Counted from the stretch's first letter, positions 27,258-36,310 are shown. The stretch is DNA of 64,000 bases from Rubrobacter tropicus (GCF_011492945.1 NZ_CP045119.1:2480001-2544000), one strand, 5' to 3'. Program-made: numbers and translations. Notes: generated from the letters alone by a model not told the origin.

Positions 27258-27605
27258 CTATGCCGCCGGCTCCCAATTGATGGTTCGGGAGGGGAAGAAC
27301 TCGGGAACCTCGGCGTCGATCATCTCCGTCCCCAAGAAGCGTGCCACGCTCACCCGGTGGTTGCCGTCGTGGACGAAGTAGTCCTGACCGATCTTGTACA
27401 GGCTCACCGACGGCAGCTCCTCCCCGCGCCGGAACGCGAGGTCCACCCGCTTCCACCGCTCCGCGCTCGCCCGCCTGGGCATGAACCCCGCGTCGAACTC
27501 CCGCCACCGGCCCACGCTGCCGACCACCCGGCCGACCTCGACGGTCTTTCTGCCGGGGAAACGCCGGTTCTCCGTCCCGAGCTCACGCCGCGCCTCGTAA
27601 CGTCG
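27258..27605 (-). CDS. ParB/sulfiredoxin-fold protein without a clear start
   Basis: The frame encodes about 115 residues beginning near RRYEARRELGTENRRFPGRKTVEVGRVVGS and ending VPEFFPSRTINWEPAA. The core VSLYKIGQDYFVHDGNHRVSVARFLG is the ParB-like DGNHR motif, as in stand-alone ParB-domain proteins of actinobacteria. No ATG, GTG or TTG in frame precedes the conserved part; the frame instead runs back into the 3' end of the neighbouring membrane gene (stop at 27620). Either the start codon is unusual or the true 5' end was lost when the upstream module was inserted. A functional protein is possible but unproven. Confidence 0.5.
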   Translation of the reverse strand, partial: RRYEARRELGTENRRFPGRKTVEVGRVVGSVGRWREFDAGFMPRRASAERWKRVDLAFRRGEELPSVSLYKIGQDYFVHDGNHRVSVARFLGTEMIDAEVPEFFPSRTINWEPAA

Positions 27606-27619
27606 CGTTTCCCACGGGG

Positions 27620-28237
27620 CTAAGTCGTGAAGAGGACGAAGAGGACGGCCGCGCCGGCGAGGAGGTCTACAACGGCGCACCACTCCGCGTACGAACGCGC
27701 GACCACCTTGTCTCGCGCGTAATGAAAAACGTCCCAGGCGGCGTGGCCGAGGAGGGCGAAGGCCACGAGGAACCCGCCCAGGTCCGGATCCACGTAGAGA
27801 GCCGCCAGCACGATCGAGCCGAAGGCGAGCACCCCGACGCTCTGGAGCGCGAGACCGCCAGGCTTTCGCAACCCTCCGCGGGCCGCTCCCACGACGAAAA
27901 AGACGAGCGCGGCGGCGAGAAAACCAACCGAAAGGGCGACCTCCGAACTCGTAGGGACGAAGGCCAGAACCGCCACCCCGGCGAGGAGGACCACCCAGGC
28001 GAACCGCCGCCGATCCAGGGCCGCGGCGCCGAGATACACCACCGACATGAGCATGGTGAGCGCCGCAAGCTCGGTGCCACCTCGCAGGTCGAACACGGTC
28101 AGCGCCGCGACCGCGACGCCCAGAGCGGTCGGCCAGCGGTGCGCCAGTAACCCCGTCCAGCCACGGTGGGCCTGCGGCGAGCGGCGGTCTGCGGCCCGAT
28201 CGCGGCCCTCGTTCACGAAGGTATGCTTGTCGGTCAT
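27620..28237 (-). CDS. Membrane protein of duplicated module, gene A copy 2
   Basis: 205 residues, about six membrane segments, homologous along its length to the protein of 21951-22532 (shared HRWPT-LGVAVA, YLGAAALDRRR, GGLALQSVGVLAFG, HAAWDVFHYARDKVVARSYAEWC). The N-terminal hydrophilic lead is longer than in copy 1. Its ATG overlaps the stop of gene B (28234-28237, ATGA), so in this copy A and B are translationally coupled. Function unknown. Confidence 0.75.
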   Translation of the reverse strand: MTDKHTFVNEGRDRAADRRSPQAHRGWTGLLAHRWPTALGVAVAALTVFDLRGGTELAALTMLMSVVYLGAAALDRRRFAWVVLLAGVAVLAFVPTSSEVALSVGFLAAALVFFVVGAARGGLRKPGGLALQSVGVLAFGSIVLAALYVDPDLGGFLVAFALLGHAAWDVFHYARDKVVARSYAEWCAVVDLLAGAAVLFVLFTT

Positions 28238-28782
28238 AATCTTTGCTCCGTTCCTTGTTCTGTGCGGTGGCCGTGCGCCGCATACGCGTAGCGCTCGAAG
28301 CGGTAGGTCATCAGGACGACCATGCCGCCGATCATCGCCACGTGGGAGAGCATCATGAGCGAGTCTTCGGAGAGTCCCGGCACGTACTTCGACACGCCCA
28401 ACTCCACCGGCACAACCAGCGCGAACATCGGGAGGAGCATCGCCGCGGCCATCTCCCCACCGTCCGACCAGGAGTGGCCACGGTAACGCATCCAGGCCAC
28501 CATCGGCACGGACATGGAGACGCCCATCACGCCGTACTCGATGAGCAGGTTGGCATAGCCGGGTGGTTCGCCCAACGCCGCGAGCGCCACGCCGAGGACC
28601 GCCATCCCGGCCATCATCGCGACCACCATCTCCAAGAGGTGGCGCGCGAAGCGCCAGCCCAAAACCAGGCGGCGGCGAGCCCGCCCGGCCTCTCTCGGTG
28701 ATACCGTGCCCGTAGGCTCCAACGCTTCGCCCATCCCCGCATTGCTCGCCGCTTCGGTCGATTCGGTGCGGTTAAGGTTCAT
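28234..28782 (-). CDS. Membrane protein of duplicated module, gene B copy 2
   Basis: 182 residues from ATG 28782 (AAAGGAG upstream). Hydrophilic N-terminus followed by four Met-rich membrane segments; [45 protein letters not shown] and [27 protein letters not shown] match copy 1 closely. The gene is divergent from the LuxR-type regulator at 28983, which may control it. Function unknown. Confidence 0.75.
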   Translation of the reverse strand: MNLNRTESTEAASNAGMGEALEPTGTVSPREAGRARRRLVLGWRFARHLLEMVVAMMAGMAVLGVALAALGEPPGYANLLIEYGVMGVSMSVPMVAWMRYRGHSWSDGGEMAAAMLLPMFALVVPVELGVSKYVPGLSEDSLMMLSHVAMIGGMVVLMTYRFERYAYAAHGHRTEQGTEQRL

Positions 28783-28844
28783 CGCCGTCTCCTTTCTCTC
28801 GTCTCCTTGTCCAGACGCTCTCATCTCCGGTTGCTGGCAATCAG

Positions 28845-28863
28845 CATACCCCCGGGGCGTATG
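28845..28863. promoter_or_regulatory. 19-bp near-perfect palindrome in the divergent region
   Basis: CATACCCCCGGGGCGTATG pairs at eight of nine positions around its centre. It lies between the divergent gene B copy 2 (start 28782) and the LuxR-type regulator (start 28983), 35 bp upstream of a GATAAT -10-like box at 28898-28903. A good operator candidate for the adjacent regulator, by position only. Confidence 0.45.
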
Positions 28864-28982
28864 TCACGACGTCGTCCAAAAGGTTGAGCGGGGGGTTGAT
28901 AATTGCAAAGGAGCGCGGCTTGGCCGCGCCCGATCCCCGTAGTAAGCTTGGGCTCCAGGATCCCCCAGCCGGAGCAACCGCC

Positions 28983-31658
28983 GTGCCCCAGACGCTCGTG
29001 ACTACCAAGCTGCGCGTCCCCAGGACGCGCCCGAACCTGGTGCAGCGGCCGCGCCTGCACGAGCTCCTCGACCAGGGCGGGGGGCGTAAGCTGGCGCTGG
29101 TCTCCGCCCCGGCGGGCTTCGGGAAGACCACTCTGTTGGCCGAATGGCTCGTGAAGCGTTCGGGCAACGGAAGGTCCGTCGTCTGGCTCTCCCTGGACGA
29201 GTCGGACAACGACCCTGCGCGCTTCCTCTCCTACCTGGTGGGCGCGCTCCAGAACGTCGCGGAGGGCATCGGGGAGGGGGTCTTGGCCCTGCTAGGCTTG
29301 CCGGAACCACCGCCCCCCGAGACCTTGGTCGAAGCCCTTATCAACGAGCTAGACGGGACTGGGCGAGAGGTCACGGTGTTCCTCGACGATTACCACCTGA
29401 TCGGCGCGAGGCCCATCCACGAAGCCGTTTCGTTCTTCCTGGAGCATCTGCCCGAGAACGTACGCCTCGTGATCGCTACGCGCACCGATCCTCCCCTCCC
29501 CCTCCCGAGACTCAGGGCCAGGGATGAGGTGACCGAGATCAAGGCCGCCGCCCTGCGCTTCACCTCCGACGAAGCCGCCGCCTTCTTGGGAGACGTAATG
29601 GGGCTCTCTCTCTCGGCGGAGGACATCGCAGCGCTCGAAGGGATCACGGAGGGTTGGGCCGCCGCCCTCCAGCTCGCCGCGCTCTCGATGAGAGACCGCG
29701 AGGACGTCTCGAGATTCGTCGAGTCCTTCTCCGGCAGCAACCGCCACGTGCTGGATTTTCTCTCCGACGAGGTCCTCGAACGCCAGCCGGAGGACGTGAG
29801 GGAGTTCTTGCTCGAGACCTCCGTGCTCGAACGCATGAGCGCGCCCTTGTGCAACGCCCTCACCGGCCGCGACGACGGACAGGAGACGCTGGAGGGGCTG
29901 GAGCGGGAGAACCTTTTCGTCGTCGCCCTGGACGACGTGCGCGGGTGGTACCGCTACCACCACCTCTTCCGGGACTTCCTGCGAGGCCGCTTGGGCCACG
30001 AGAGCGCGGGCGAGCTACACCTGCGGGCCTCCAGCTGGCACGAGGAGAACGGGCACCTTGCCGAGGCGATAGGTCACGCGCTCGCCGCCCCCGACCACGG
30101 GCTCGCGGCGAGGCTGCTCGAGGAAGGCGTCGAAGGGGTGGTGGAGCGCGGCGAGGGCGCCACCGCGCTGCGTTGGCTGGAGGCGTTGCCGACCGAAGCC
30201 AAGCGTCTGAGGCCCCGGCTGTTCGTCGAGCACGCGGTCGCACTGGTGATCACCGGCCGGCCGGACGACGCCGAACCCCTCCTCAAAGAGGCGGAGCGGG
30301 CGGCCAGCGAGGCTACCGACGGGGAGAACGGCCGGTTTCTGTTGGGGTTCGCCTCGACCGTGCGGTCCTGGATCGCCCGCCTCCGGGGGGACGCGCCCGA
30401 AGCCGTCGAGCTCGCCCGGCGGGCCCTCTCGCTCCTGCCCGAGGGAGAGGGGCACGTCCGCAACTACGCCGCCGTCCGCCTGGGGGACGCGCTCAGGGCC
30501 ACGGGCGATCTGGCGGCGGCGGGCGAGGCCTACGTGGAGGCCGCCGAGACCGACCGGGCCGCGCGCCACGCCTACGGCAGGCTCGCGGGCATGGTGATGC
30601 ACGCCAGGGTGCGGGCGGAGCAGGGCCGCCTGCGGGAAGCGGACCAGGCATTCCGGCGGGTGCTGCGGCTGCTGGCGGAGGGGGGCTTCGAGCTGTCGCC
30701 CGCCGCGGGGATCGTCCACGTAGGGATGGGCGCGCTCCTTTACGAATACGACGACCTGGAGGGGGCGGAGCGCGAGGTGGAGAGGGGCGTGGAACTGGCC
30801 GAACGCACCGGGGACGTTGGCACCCTGGTCTGGGCCTACGTCACCTCCTCACAGGTGAAGCGGGTGCGGGGGGACGAGGGGGGGGCACTCGAAAGGGCCC
30901 GCCAGGCGGAGCGCGTCGCCCGCGACTCCCGCACCGATCTGCAGATCGCCATCGCCTTAGCCTGGATGACGAGGCTACGCCTGGCCCGAGGGGATCTAGC
31001 GGAAGCGGTGACCTTCAAGCAAGAGCGAGCCGAAAACGCGGCCGCCGCGGAGGCCGCGCGGGCGGTGGACCGGCTAACCTCGGCGAGGCTATTCCACGCC
31101 CAGGGTCGGCACCGCGATGCGCTGCCGCTACTGGAGGAGCTGGCCGAAACGGTGGAGGCGGCGGGGCGAACGGGCGACCTCATAGAGATCCTGGCTTTGC
31201 AGGGACTGGCGCTGTGGGCGGGGAGCAAGAAAGAGCGGGCCGTGAGCACCCTGGCAGGAGCCCTCACCCTGGCGGAACCGGAAGGCTACGTCCGAACCTT
31301 CGTCGACGAGGGGGCTCCGATGGGAGACCTCCTCTCGGCGACCTTGGAGGCTCGGCAGTGGGGCCGCCTCTGGGCCGTAGGCCGGATCTCGGTCCCATAC
31401 CTCGCAAGGCTTCTGGCGGCCGTTGCACGAGAGGCCACGGCGCCGTCTGCCGACGAGAAGCTCCCCCAGCCATTGAGCAAGCGAGAGCTGGAAGTGCTCG
31501 CCTTGATCTCCGCGGGCAACTCCAACCAAGAGATCGCAGGCAAGCTCTTCGTCTCGAAGGGCACCGTCAAGACGCACATTAACCGCCTCTACCGCAAGCT
31601 GGGGGCGCGCAGCCGCACCCAGGCTATAGCCCGCGCCAGAGAGGTGGACCTCCTCTAG
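28983..31658 (+). CDS. MalT-like (LAL) LuxR-family transcriptional regulator
   Basis: 891 residues from a GTG at 28983 (GGAG eight bases upstream; the family opening [14 protein letters not shown] fits). An N-terminal STAND NTPase has Walker A at 43-51 (PAGFGKTTL) and Walker [10 protein letters not shown]. The middle is a run of TPR-like helical repeats (about 400-790), and the C-terminus (about 825-890) is a Lux[52 protein letters not shown]. These ATP-dependent activators respond to a small inducer bound by the repeats. The only obvious nearby candidate targets are the divergent module genes. A longer start at 28884 would put the leader inside the promoter. Confidence 0.9.
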   Translation: MPQTLVTTKLRVPRTRPNLVQRPRLHELLDQGGGRKLALVSAPAGFGKTTLLAEWLVKRSGNGRSVVWLSLDESDNDPARFLSYLVGALQNVAEGIGEGVLALLGLPEPPPPETLVEALINELDGTGREVTVFLDDYHLIGARPIHEAVSFFLEHLPENVRLVIATRTDPPLPLPRLRARDEVTEIKAAALRFTSDEAAAFLGDVMGLSLSAEDIAALEGITEGWAAALQLAALSMRDREDVSRFVESFSGSNRHVLDFLSDEVLERQPEDVREFLLETSVLERMSAPLCNALTGRDDGQETLEGLERENLFVVALDDVRGWYRYHHLFRDFLRGRLGHESAGELHLRASSWHEENGHLAEAIGHALAAPDHGLAARLLEEGVEGVVERGEGATALRWLEALPTEAKRLRPRLFVEHAVALVITGRPDDAEPLLKEAERAASEATDGENGRFLLGFASTVRSWIARLRGDAPEAVELARRALSLLPEGEGHVRNYAAVRLGDALRATGDLAAAGEAYVEAAETDRAARHAYGRLAGMVMHARVRAEQGRLREADQAFRRVLRLLAEGGFELSPAAGIVHVGMGALLYEYDDLEGAEREVERGVELAERTGDVGTLVWAYVTSSQVKRVRGDEGGALERARQAERVARDSRTDLQIAIALAWMTRLRLARGDLAEAVTFKQERAENAAAAEAARAVDRLTSARLFHAQGRHRDALPLLEELAETVEAAGRTGDLIEILALQGLALWAGSKKERAVSTLAGALTLAEPEGYVRTFVDEGAPMGDLLSATLEARQWGRLWAVGRISVPYLARLLAAVAREATAPSADEKLPQPLSKRELEVLALISAGNSNQEIAGKLFVSKGTVKTHINRLYRKLGARSRTQAIARAREVDLL

Positions 31659-31709
31659 CCAGGTTCCGTAGGCTCGAACACCCCGAACCGTCCGGGCGAA
31701 CGATCTCCA

Positions 31710-31731
31710 CCCCCGATCCACCCTTCGGGGG
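31710..31731 (+). terminator. Hairpin after the LuxR-type regulator
   Basis: CCCCCGA (31710-31716) pairs with TCGGGGG (31725-31731) across an 8-base loop, 50 bp after the stop. There is no run of T afterwards, so it is a weak or factor-dependent terminator at best. Confidence 0.4.
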
Positions 31732-31782
31732 ATACCTAACCACCTGACCTCCCGGTACAATAATTGTGATCTATGAGAACCT

Positions 31783-31813
31783 CTGCGGAGCGCTCACTCA
31801 GACCGCTCCGCAG
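31783..31813. repeat. 10-bp inverted repeat in the gap before the tRNA gene
   Basis: CTGCGGAGCG (31783-31792) and CGCTCCGCAG (31804-31813) form a perfect 10-bp stem with an 11-base loop. The surrounding 31732-32040 has no gene on either strand; smaller hairpins lie at about 31926-31941 and 31973-32001. No T run follows on either side of this stem. Confidence 0.45.
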
Positions 31814-32044
31814 GGTAATGAAACGCCTGGGCCGAGGGCTTATAACCCGCTTGCCAGGGAGGCGCCAGGATGGAGCTAGTCGGCTCGGTCGTGGACCATC
31901 TTGTGTGCTACCTCCAACGGCCGAGGTGTTGGCAACAACACAGCCCCTTCACGATTCCTACTGCTGACACGTTGCGCGCCGACGCCTTCGCCGCGCAACG
32001 GACGGCCATCCACAAGACACCTGCAAATAGTCGAAAAAAGAGAG

Positions 32045-32117
32045 AGCCGACGAGCGGACTCGAACCGCTGACCTGCTCATTACGAGTGAGCTGCTCTACC
32101 AGCTGAGCTACGTCGGC
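32045..32117 (-). tRNA. tRNA-Thr (anticodon CGU)
   Basis: The minus strand folds into a complete cloverleaf: acceptor GCCGACG/CGTCGGC, D arm GCTC...GAGC, anticodon stem GCTCA/TGAGC with loop CTCGTAA (anticodon CGT, reading ACG), variable loop AGGTC, and T arm AGCGG TTCGAGT CCGCT. CCA is not encoded. A TATACT -10 box lies nine bases upstream of the 5' end (32138-32133), and a stretch of pyrimidines with six T follows the 3' end, consistent with termination. Confidence 0.95.
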
Positions 32118-32171
32118 CTGCTGCGGTGCGTGAGTATATCGCAGGGAGAGCCGGCTTTCATCTGACTCTCG

Positions 32172-32200
32172 TTGACGCGGATGGCACGCGGGCGTACCAT
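32172..32200 (+). promoter_or_regulatory. Sigma-70-type promoter for the MIP18-amidohydrolase pair
   Basis: TTGACG (32172-32177), 17 bases, TACCAT (32195-32200). Predicted transcript start near 32207, giving a leader of about 40 bases before the GTG at 32248. Confidence 0.55.
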
Positions 32201-32247
32201 GTTACTTCTGTTCTTTACGGGTGCGGTGCGTCTGGAGAGGAGAGGGT

Positions 32248-32640
32248 GTGGAGAGGGTCGCCGGGGTGTTCGAGGGGTCCGTTTTGGGTCGGGAGGCTGT
32301 GATCCGCGCCCTCGGCAACTGCTACGACCCGTGTTGCCGGGAGCGTGGGATCAGCGTGGTGGACATGGGCCTCGTCGAGTCTATCGAGATCGGGGACGGT
32401 TCGGTGAGAGTGGCCCTGGTCCTGACCTCGGGCTGGTGCCCGTTTGCGGCCCGTTTGTTGGAGATGGTGAAAGAGGAAGTAGGGGCGGTGCCGGGCGTCG
32501 GCGAGGTGGACGTCGAAGTCGTGTGGGACCCTGCGTGGACGCCCGAGAGAATGAGCGCCGGGGCCCGCGAGAAGCTGCGGCTGCCGCTGGAGCAGTTGGA
32601 GCCGCTGCGCCGGGCGCGGTTGAGAGGAGAGGGCCGATGA
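32248..32640 (+). CDS. MIP18/DUF59-family (SufT/PaaD-like) protein, short form
   Basis: 130 residues from the GTG at 32248 (GGAGAGGAG upstream). The DUF59 core is YDPCCRERGISVVDMGLVESIEIGDGSVRVALVLTSGWCPFAARLLEMVKEEVGAVPGVGEVDVEVVWDPAWTPERMS, with the conserved Cys in SGWCPF and WDPAWTPERMS end, close to PaaD and SufT. Such proteins help mature Fe-S or other metal enzymes. Its stop overlaps the start of the amidohydrolase (ATGA at 32637-32640). Context suggests metal-site assembly for the cluster's enzymes; that is inference. Confidence 0.8.
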   Translation: MERVAGVFEGSVLGREAVIRALGNCYDPCCRERGISVVDMGLVESIEIGDGSVRVALVLTSGWCPFAARLLEMVKEEVGAVPGVGEVDVEVVWDPAWTPERMSAGAREKLRLPLEQLEPLRRARLRGEGR

Positions 32641-33644
32641 TCCGGGACGACGTGCTCGTCTTCGACTGCGTTGCACACCCCTTCAACTTCGACCCTTCGA
32701 ACGTCCTCGGCGACGCTGGCGAGTTGTTCCGCCAGCACCTTTTCGCCTTCCACAACGTCCTGACGCCGGAGGCCGAGCCGAAGCTGCCGCCGGAGGCGTT
32801 CCTCAAGGAGTGGAGCACCGCGGAGATCAGCCGCATGGTCTTCGACGAATCGGACACCGACATGCTTGTCGCCATGCCGCTGCCGCTGACGGACCTCTTC
32901 CACGACGGCCTCTCCCCCTGGGAGCGGTGCGTGGACCTTACGCGGGAGAACCCCGACAGGACGGTCTTCTGGGGCACCGTAAACCCGCTCGAAGGCAGGA
33001 AGGCCCTGGACCAGATGGAGGTACAAGTCAAAGAGTACGGGGCCAGGGCTTTCAAGTTCTATAACGTCCGCTACGACTACGGCAAGCCCTTCCCCTGGCG
33101 GATGGACGACCCGCAGGTCGCGTTCCCGGTCTACGAGAAGGCGCGGGAGCTTGGGATAGACCTCATCGGGGTCCACAAGGGCGTGCCTCTGGGTCCACAG
33201 CCGATAGAGGCGACGCAGACGTGGGACATGGACGGGGCGGCGGCCAACTTCCCCGACATAAACTTCGTCATCTTCCACGTCGGGCTACCGTTTATAGACG
33301 AGACTTGCTGGCAGCTCGTGCGCTACCCGAACCTCTACGCCTCCATCGCGGCCACCGTCAACTTCGTGGTCCGCTCACCGAGGCAGTTCGCCGAGTGGAT
33401 CGGCAAGCTGATGTTCTGGTGCGGGGAGGACAAGATCATCTACGGCTCGGAGGCCCCGATCTGGCACCCCAAATGGGCGCTCGACGCCTTCTGGAACTTC
33501 GAGATCCCCCAGGACATGGTCGACGGCTACGGCTACCCGCAGCTCACCGAGACTGCGAAACGCAAGATCCTCGGCGAAAACCTCCTCCGCCTCTCCGGCA
33601 TGGACGTCGAAGAGACGAAACAAAGGCTAAACGGATCCGCCTGA
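32637..33644 (+). CDS. Amidohydrolase-2 family protein with altered metal ligands (copy 1)
   Basis: 335 residues. It follows the amidohydrolase-2 fold (ACMSD-like): LVFDCVAHPFNFD near the start, FKFYNVRYD, LIGVHKGVPLGP, FVIFHVGLPFIDETCW and IIYGSEAPIWHPKWALDAFW. Compared with its relative at 43571-44611, the HxH metal motif (DGHVHYWD there) is DCVAHPFN here, so the first His is missing, and the late Asp of the SDYALW segment is Glu. It is homologous to the amidohydrolases found in propane monooxygenase operons, whose role may be in enzyme maturation rather than hydrolysis. Translationally coupled to the MIP18 protein. Confidence 0.8.
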   Translation: MIRDDVLVFDCVAHPFNFDPSNVLGDAGELFRQHLFAFHNVLTPEAEPKLPPEAFLKEWSTAEISRMVFDESDTDMLVAMPLPLTDLFHDGLSPWERCVDLTRENPDRTVFWGTVNPLEGRKALDQMEVQVKEYGARAFKFYNVRYDYGKPFPWRMDDPQVAFPVYEKARELGIDLIGVHKGVPLGPQPIEATQTWDMDGAAANFPDINFVIFHVGLPFIDETCWQLVRYPNLYASIAATVNFVVRSPRQFAEWIGKLMFWCGEDKIIYGSEAPIWHPKWALDAFWNFEIPQDMVDGYGYPQLTETAKRKILGENLLRLSGMDVEETKQRLNGSA

Positions 33645-33655
33645 AACGCGCGATC

Positions 33656-33683
33656 GTAGGGGCGTTTCGCGAAACGCCCCTAC
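33656..33683. terminator. Perfect 28-bp palindrome between convergent genes
   Basis: GTAGGGGCGTTTCG (33656-33669) is followed directly by its exact reverse complement. It sits 12 bp after the amidohydrolase stop and 22 bp before the GldA-like stop on the other strand, so it could terminate both. There is no T run, and a stem with no loop bases is unusual; it may also be a dispersed palindromic repeat. Confidence 0.5.
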
Positions 33684-33705
33684 CAGAACCGCCCATACAC
33701 CAGCC

Positions 33706-34851
33706 TCAGTGCGCCACCTCCGGCAGAGCCGCTTCGCCGGCGAGCAACGCCCGGCGTTGATGTCCGTAGGCGTCGGCGGCGATCATGGCGTCGACTACCA
33801 TCGCCGGGTGGACCTCGAAGGGCATGTTGTGGATCGTCTCGCCCTCGATGCACGCGGCCTCGGCGACTTTTTCGAGGTCCTCGCGGGTCACGTCGTCGAG
33901 GCCAATGTCTTCGAGGGTGACGGGGAGGCCGACTTCCAGGCAGAAGTCGACTACCTCGGCCAGGACCTCGGCCGGGCGTTCCTCCAGCATAATCATGGAG
34001 ATCACCCCGAACGCGACCTTCTCCCCGTGCCAGTAGTGGTGCGTGCCTTCGAGCGCGGTAAGGCCGTTGTGTATAGAATGCGCGGCCCCAAGCCCGCCCG
34101 ACTCGAAGCCGAGCCCGGAGAGCAGGGTGTTCGCCTCGACCACCTTCTCGACGGCCGGGGTCACGGCCTGCTTCTCGACGGCGAGACGGGCCGCGAGGCC
34201 GTGTTCGAGGAGGGTATCGTAGCAGAGGCGGGCTATGGACAGGGCCGCGAGCGTCGGGGCGCCGCCCGCCATCGTCTGCTTGCGGGTACGCGATGAGGCG
34301 TCGGCCTCGAAGTAGGTGCTGAGGCCGTCCCCGATGCCGGCCACCAGGAAGCGGACGGGTGCATGGGCTATGACCACGGTGTCTACGACGACCGCCGTCG
34401 GGTTCTTGCCGAAGAAGCGGTACTCCTTGAAGGAGCCGTCCGCCTCGTAGACGACGGAGACCGCGCTCGTCGGGGCGTCGGTCGAGGCTATGGTGGGGAC
34501 GATGACGAGCGGCAAGCCGGCCGGGTGGGCCACCGCCTTCGCCGTATCCATCGTCTTGCCGCCGCCGATGCCGACGACCGCGTCCGCGCCGTTCTCCGAG
34601 GCGGCCGCGGCGACCCGGTCTATCTCCTCGGGCGAGCACTCGCCGCCGAACGTGGTTCGCGTGGCGCCGGAAATGTCGTCGAGCGTGCCGCCCATGATCT
34701 CATCCACTACCGGGTCGGCCAGGATCAGGGGCTTCTGCGACCCGAGCTGCTCCAGCACCTCCCCGATCTTCCCTACGGCGCCCGCGCCCTGGATGTACTT
34801 GCCTGGCGACGCGAAGACCGCAGTCAAAGGCCTTCCACCGTTCTCTTGCAT
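33706..34851 (-). CDS. gldA: Glycerol-dehydrogenase-like iron-containing alcohol dehydrogenase
   Basis: 381 residues. The NAD-binding loop GIGGGKTMDTAKAVA and the segments PTIASTDAPTSA, GDGLSTYFEA, GFESGGLGAAHSIHNGLT and HHYWHGEKVAFG carry the Asp and two His metal ligands typical of glycerol dehydrogenase. It is the last gene of the minus-strand operon IclR-ferredoxin-alcohol dehydrogenase-unknown-gldA. In this setting it may oxidise a diol or hydroxyketone made from propane (for example 1,2-propanediol or acetol); that substrate is an inference from context, the family is not in doubt. Confidence 0.85.
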   Translation of the reverse strand: MQENGGRPLTAVFASPGKYIQGAGAVGKIGEVLEQLGSQKPLILADPVVDEIMGGTLDDISGATRTTFGGECSPEEIDRVAAAASENGADAVVGIGGGKTMDTAKAVAHPAGLPLVIVPTIASTDAPTSAVSVVYEADGSFKEYRFFGKNPTAVVVDTVVIAHAPVRFLVAGIGDGLSTYFEADASSRTRKQTMAGGAPTLAALSIARLCYDTLLEHGLAARLAVEKQAVTPAVEKVVEANTLLSGLGFESGGLGAAHSIHNGLTALEGTHHYWHGEKVAFGVISMIMLEERPAEVLAEVVDFCLEVGLPVTLEDIGLDDVTREDLEKVAEAACIEGETIHNMPFEVHPAMVVDAMIAADAYGHQRRALLAGEAALPEVAH

Positions 34852-34885
34852 CAGCGTTCTCCTTACTGTTTCGTGGACGTGCCCG

Positions 34886-35212
34886 TTACTTGCCGCCGTT
34901 TCCCTTCGCCTGCTTGGCGTTTTCGAGGTCGATCTGCTTGCGCACCTCGGGCGGCGGCCCCTGCACGTAGAGCACGGCCCCCCAGGACATGAAGATCGTC
35001 GGGTCCGTAGGATTGCGCTTCACCTCGATGCCGAGATCCCCGTAATCTTCTAGCAGAAAAGAGGCGGTCACGGCCTCGGGCCTGTCCCTGACCGGCTTGG
35101 CCGGCTCGTCGGCGTCCAGGTTCGGGCCCGCCATGTAGGAGACGAAGACCCAGTACCCCACCCACTCCGAGATCACCGGGCTCTTCGCCGGTGCTTGACT
35201 GGCGTTGTCCAT
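34886..35212 (-). CDS. Unknown protein of the propane cluster
   Basis: 108 residues from ATG 35212 (AAGGAG upstream). The sequence holds EWVGYWVFVSYMAGPNLD, an aromatic-rich start, then ASFLLEDYGDLGIEVKRN, PTIFMSWGAVLYVQGPPPEVRKQIDLENAKQ. No Cys, no membrane segment long enough to be certain, no motif I recognise. It lies between a zinc alcohol dehydrogenase (54 bp upstream) and gldA (34 bp downstream), same strand. The pattern of alternating strands and a C-terminal charged helix suggests a small cytoplasmic protein. Function unknown. Confidence 0.7.
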   Translation of the reverse strand: MDNASQAPAKSPVISEWVGYWVFVSYMAGPNLDADEPAKPVRDRPEAVTASFLLEDYGDLGIEVKRNPTDPTIFMSWGAVLYVQGPPPEVRKQIDLENAKQAKGNGGK

Positions 35213-35266
35213 GTTCTCCTTCCGTAGCCTTGGCTCTGGCACCGCTTTACCGGTTTCTTGCGTCCC

Positions 35267-36310
35267 TCACGAGGCCGAGAGGACGACCTTCAGCGCGTTG
35301 GTCCTGGCGGCGTCGGAGAACACGTCGTAGGCGTCCATGATCCCGTCCAGGCCGAAGCGGTGGGTGGCGAAGGGGGTCGGGTCCAGGCGGCCCTCGGCTA
35401 CCAGCTTGAGGAGCGTTGGCGTCGAGGCCGCGTCTACAAGCCCCGTCGTTATGGTTACGCTCTTGATCCAGAGCGTCTCCAAGTGCAGCGTCGCCGGTTT
35501 GCCGTGGACCCCGATGTTCGCGACCGTGCCCCCGGGGCGCACCAGCTCGCAGCACAACTCGAAGGTCTCGGGGATTCCGACCGCCTCCATCACCACGTCG
35601 GCGCCGACCCCGCCGGTGATCTCCTCTACCTCCCCCACCGGCTCCCGCGACGAGCTGTTGATGGTCGCGTCCGCGCCGAACTCCCTGGCGCGCTCCAGCC
35701 GCGACTCGTCGAGGTCTATGGCGACGATCCTGCCCGGCCCGTAGAGGCGGGCGGTCATGATGGCAGCGAGCCCAACCGGGCCGGCGCCGACCACGACCAC
35801 CGTGTCGCCCGGCTTCACGCGTCCGTTCTTCACCCCGATCTCGAACCCCGTGGGCAGTATGTCCGCCAAAAACAGCACCTGCTCGTCGGTGAGGTTCTCC
35901 GGCACCTTGTAGAGGCTGGTGTCGGCGAAGGGGGTCCGCGTGTACTGGGCCTGCGTCCCGTCTACGAGGTGGCCCAGGATCCAACCTCCCCCGCTCGTGC
36001 ACTGGCTCTGCAAGCCCCGCCGGCAGTACTCGCAACGCCCGCAGGCCGAGATGCACGAGACGAGCACCCGGTCTCCCTCCCGGACGTCCACCACGCCCGT
36101 CCCGGCCTCGACTATCGTTCCGACCGCCTCGTGGCCCAGAGTACGGCCCTCCGTCACCGTCGGGACGTCGCCCTTGAGGATGTGCAGGTCGGTGCCGCAG
36201 ATGGTGGTGGTGTCTATCCTCACTACGGCGTCCGTGGGGTGCTCGATCCCGGGGTCCCCCTTCGACTCCCAGCGCTTCTCGGCCGGACCGTGGTAGACCA
36301 ACGCTTTCAC
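35267..36310 (-). CDS. Zinc-dependent alcohol dehydrogenase (MDR family), copy 1
   Basis: 347 residues. Catalytic zinc ligands are in TTTICGTDLHI and LGHEAVG; structural zinc Cys residues lie in CISACGRCEYCRRGLQSQC; the NAD fold is VVVVGAGPVGLAAIMTARLYG followed by IVAIDLDESRLERAREFGAD, where the Asp ending the second strand favours NAD. Closest in type to secondary-alcohol dehydrogenases, it would oxidise 2-propanol to acetone after propane hydroxylation. It is the third gene of the minus-strand operon, 15 bp after the ferredoxin. Confidence 0.88.
   Translation of the reverse strand: MKALVYHGPAEKRWESKGDPGIEHPTDAVVRIDTTTICGTDLHILKGDVPTVTEGRTLGHEAVGTIVEAGTGVVDVREGDRVLVSCISACGRCEYCRRGLQSQCTSGGGWILGHLVDGTQAQYTRTPFADTSLYKVPENLTDEQVLFLADILPTGFEIGVKNGRVKPGDTVVVVGAGPVGLAAIMTARLYGPGRIVAIDLDESRLERAREFGADATINSSSREPVGEVEEITGGVGADVVMEAVGIPETFELCCELVRPGGTVANIGVHGKPATLHLETLWIKSVTITTGLVDAASTPTLLKLVAEGRLDPTPFATHRFGLDGIMDAYDVFSDAARTNALKVVLSAS

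Noticed and set aside
28884..28982. Earlier start (TTG at 28884) for the MalT-like regulator
   Set aside because: It would overlap the -10-like box, adds 33 residues with no family similarity, and the GTG at 28983 begins the conserved [14 protein letters not shown].
31783..31813. Terminator call for the 10-bp stem after the LuxR-type regulator
   Set aside because: No T run on either side; listed only as an inverted repeat.
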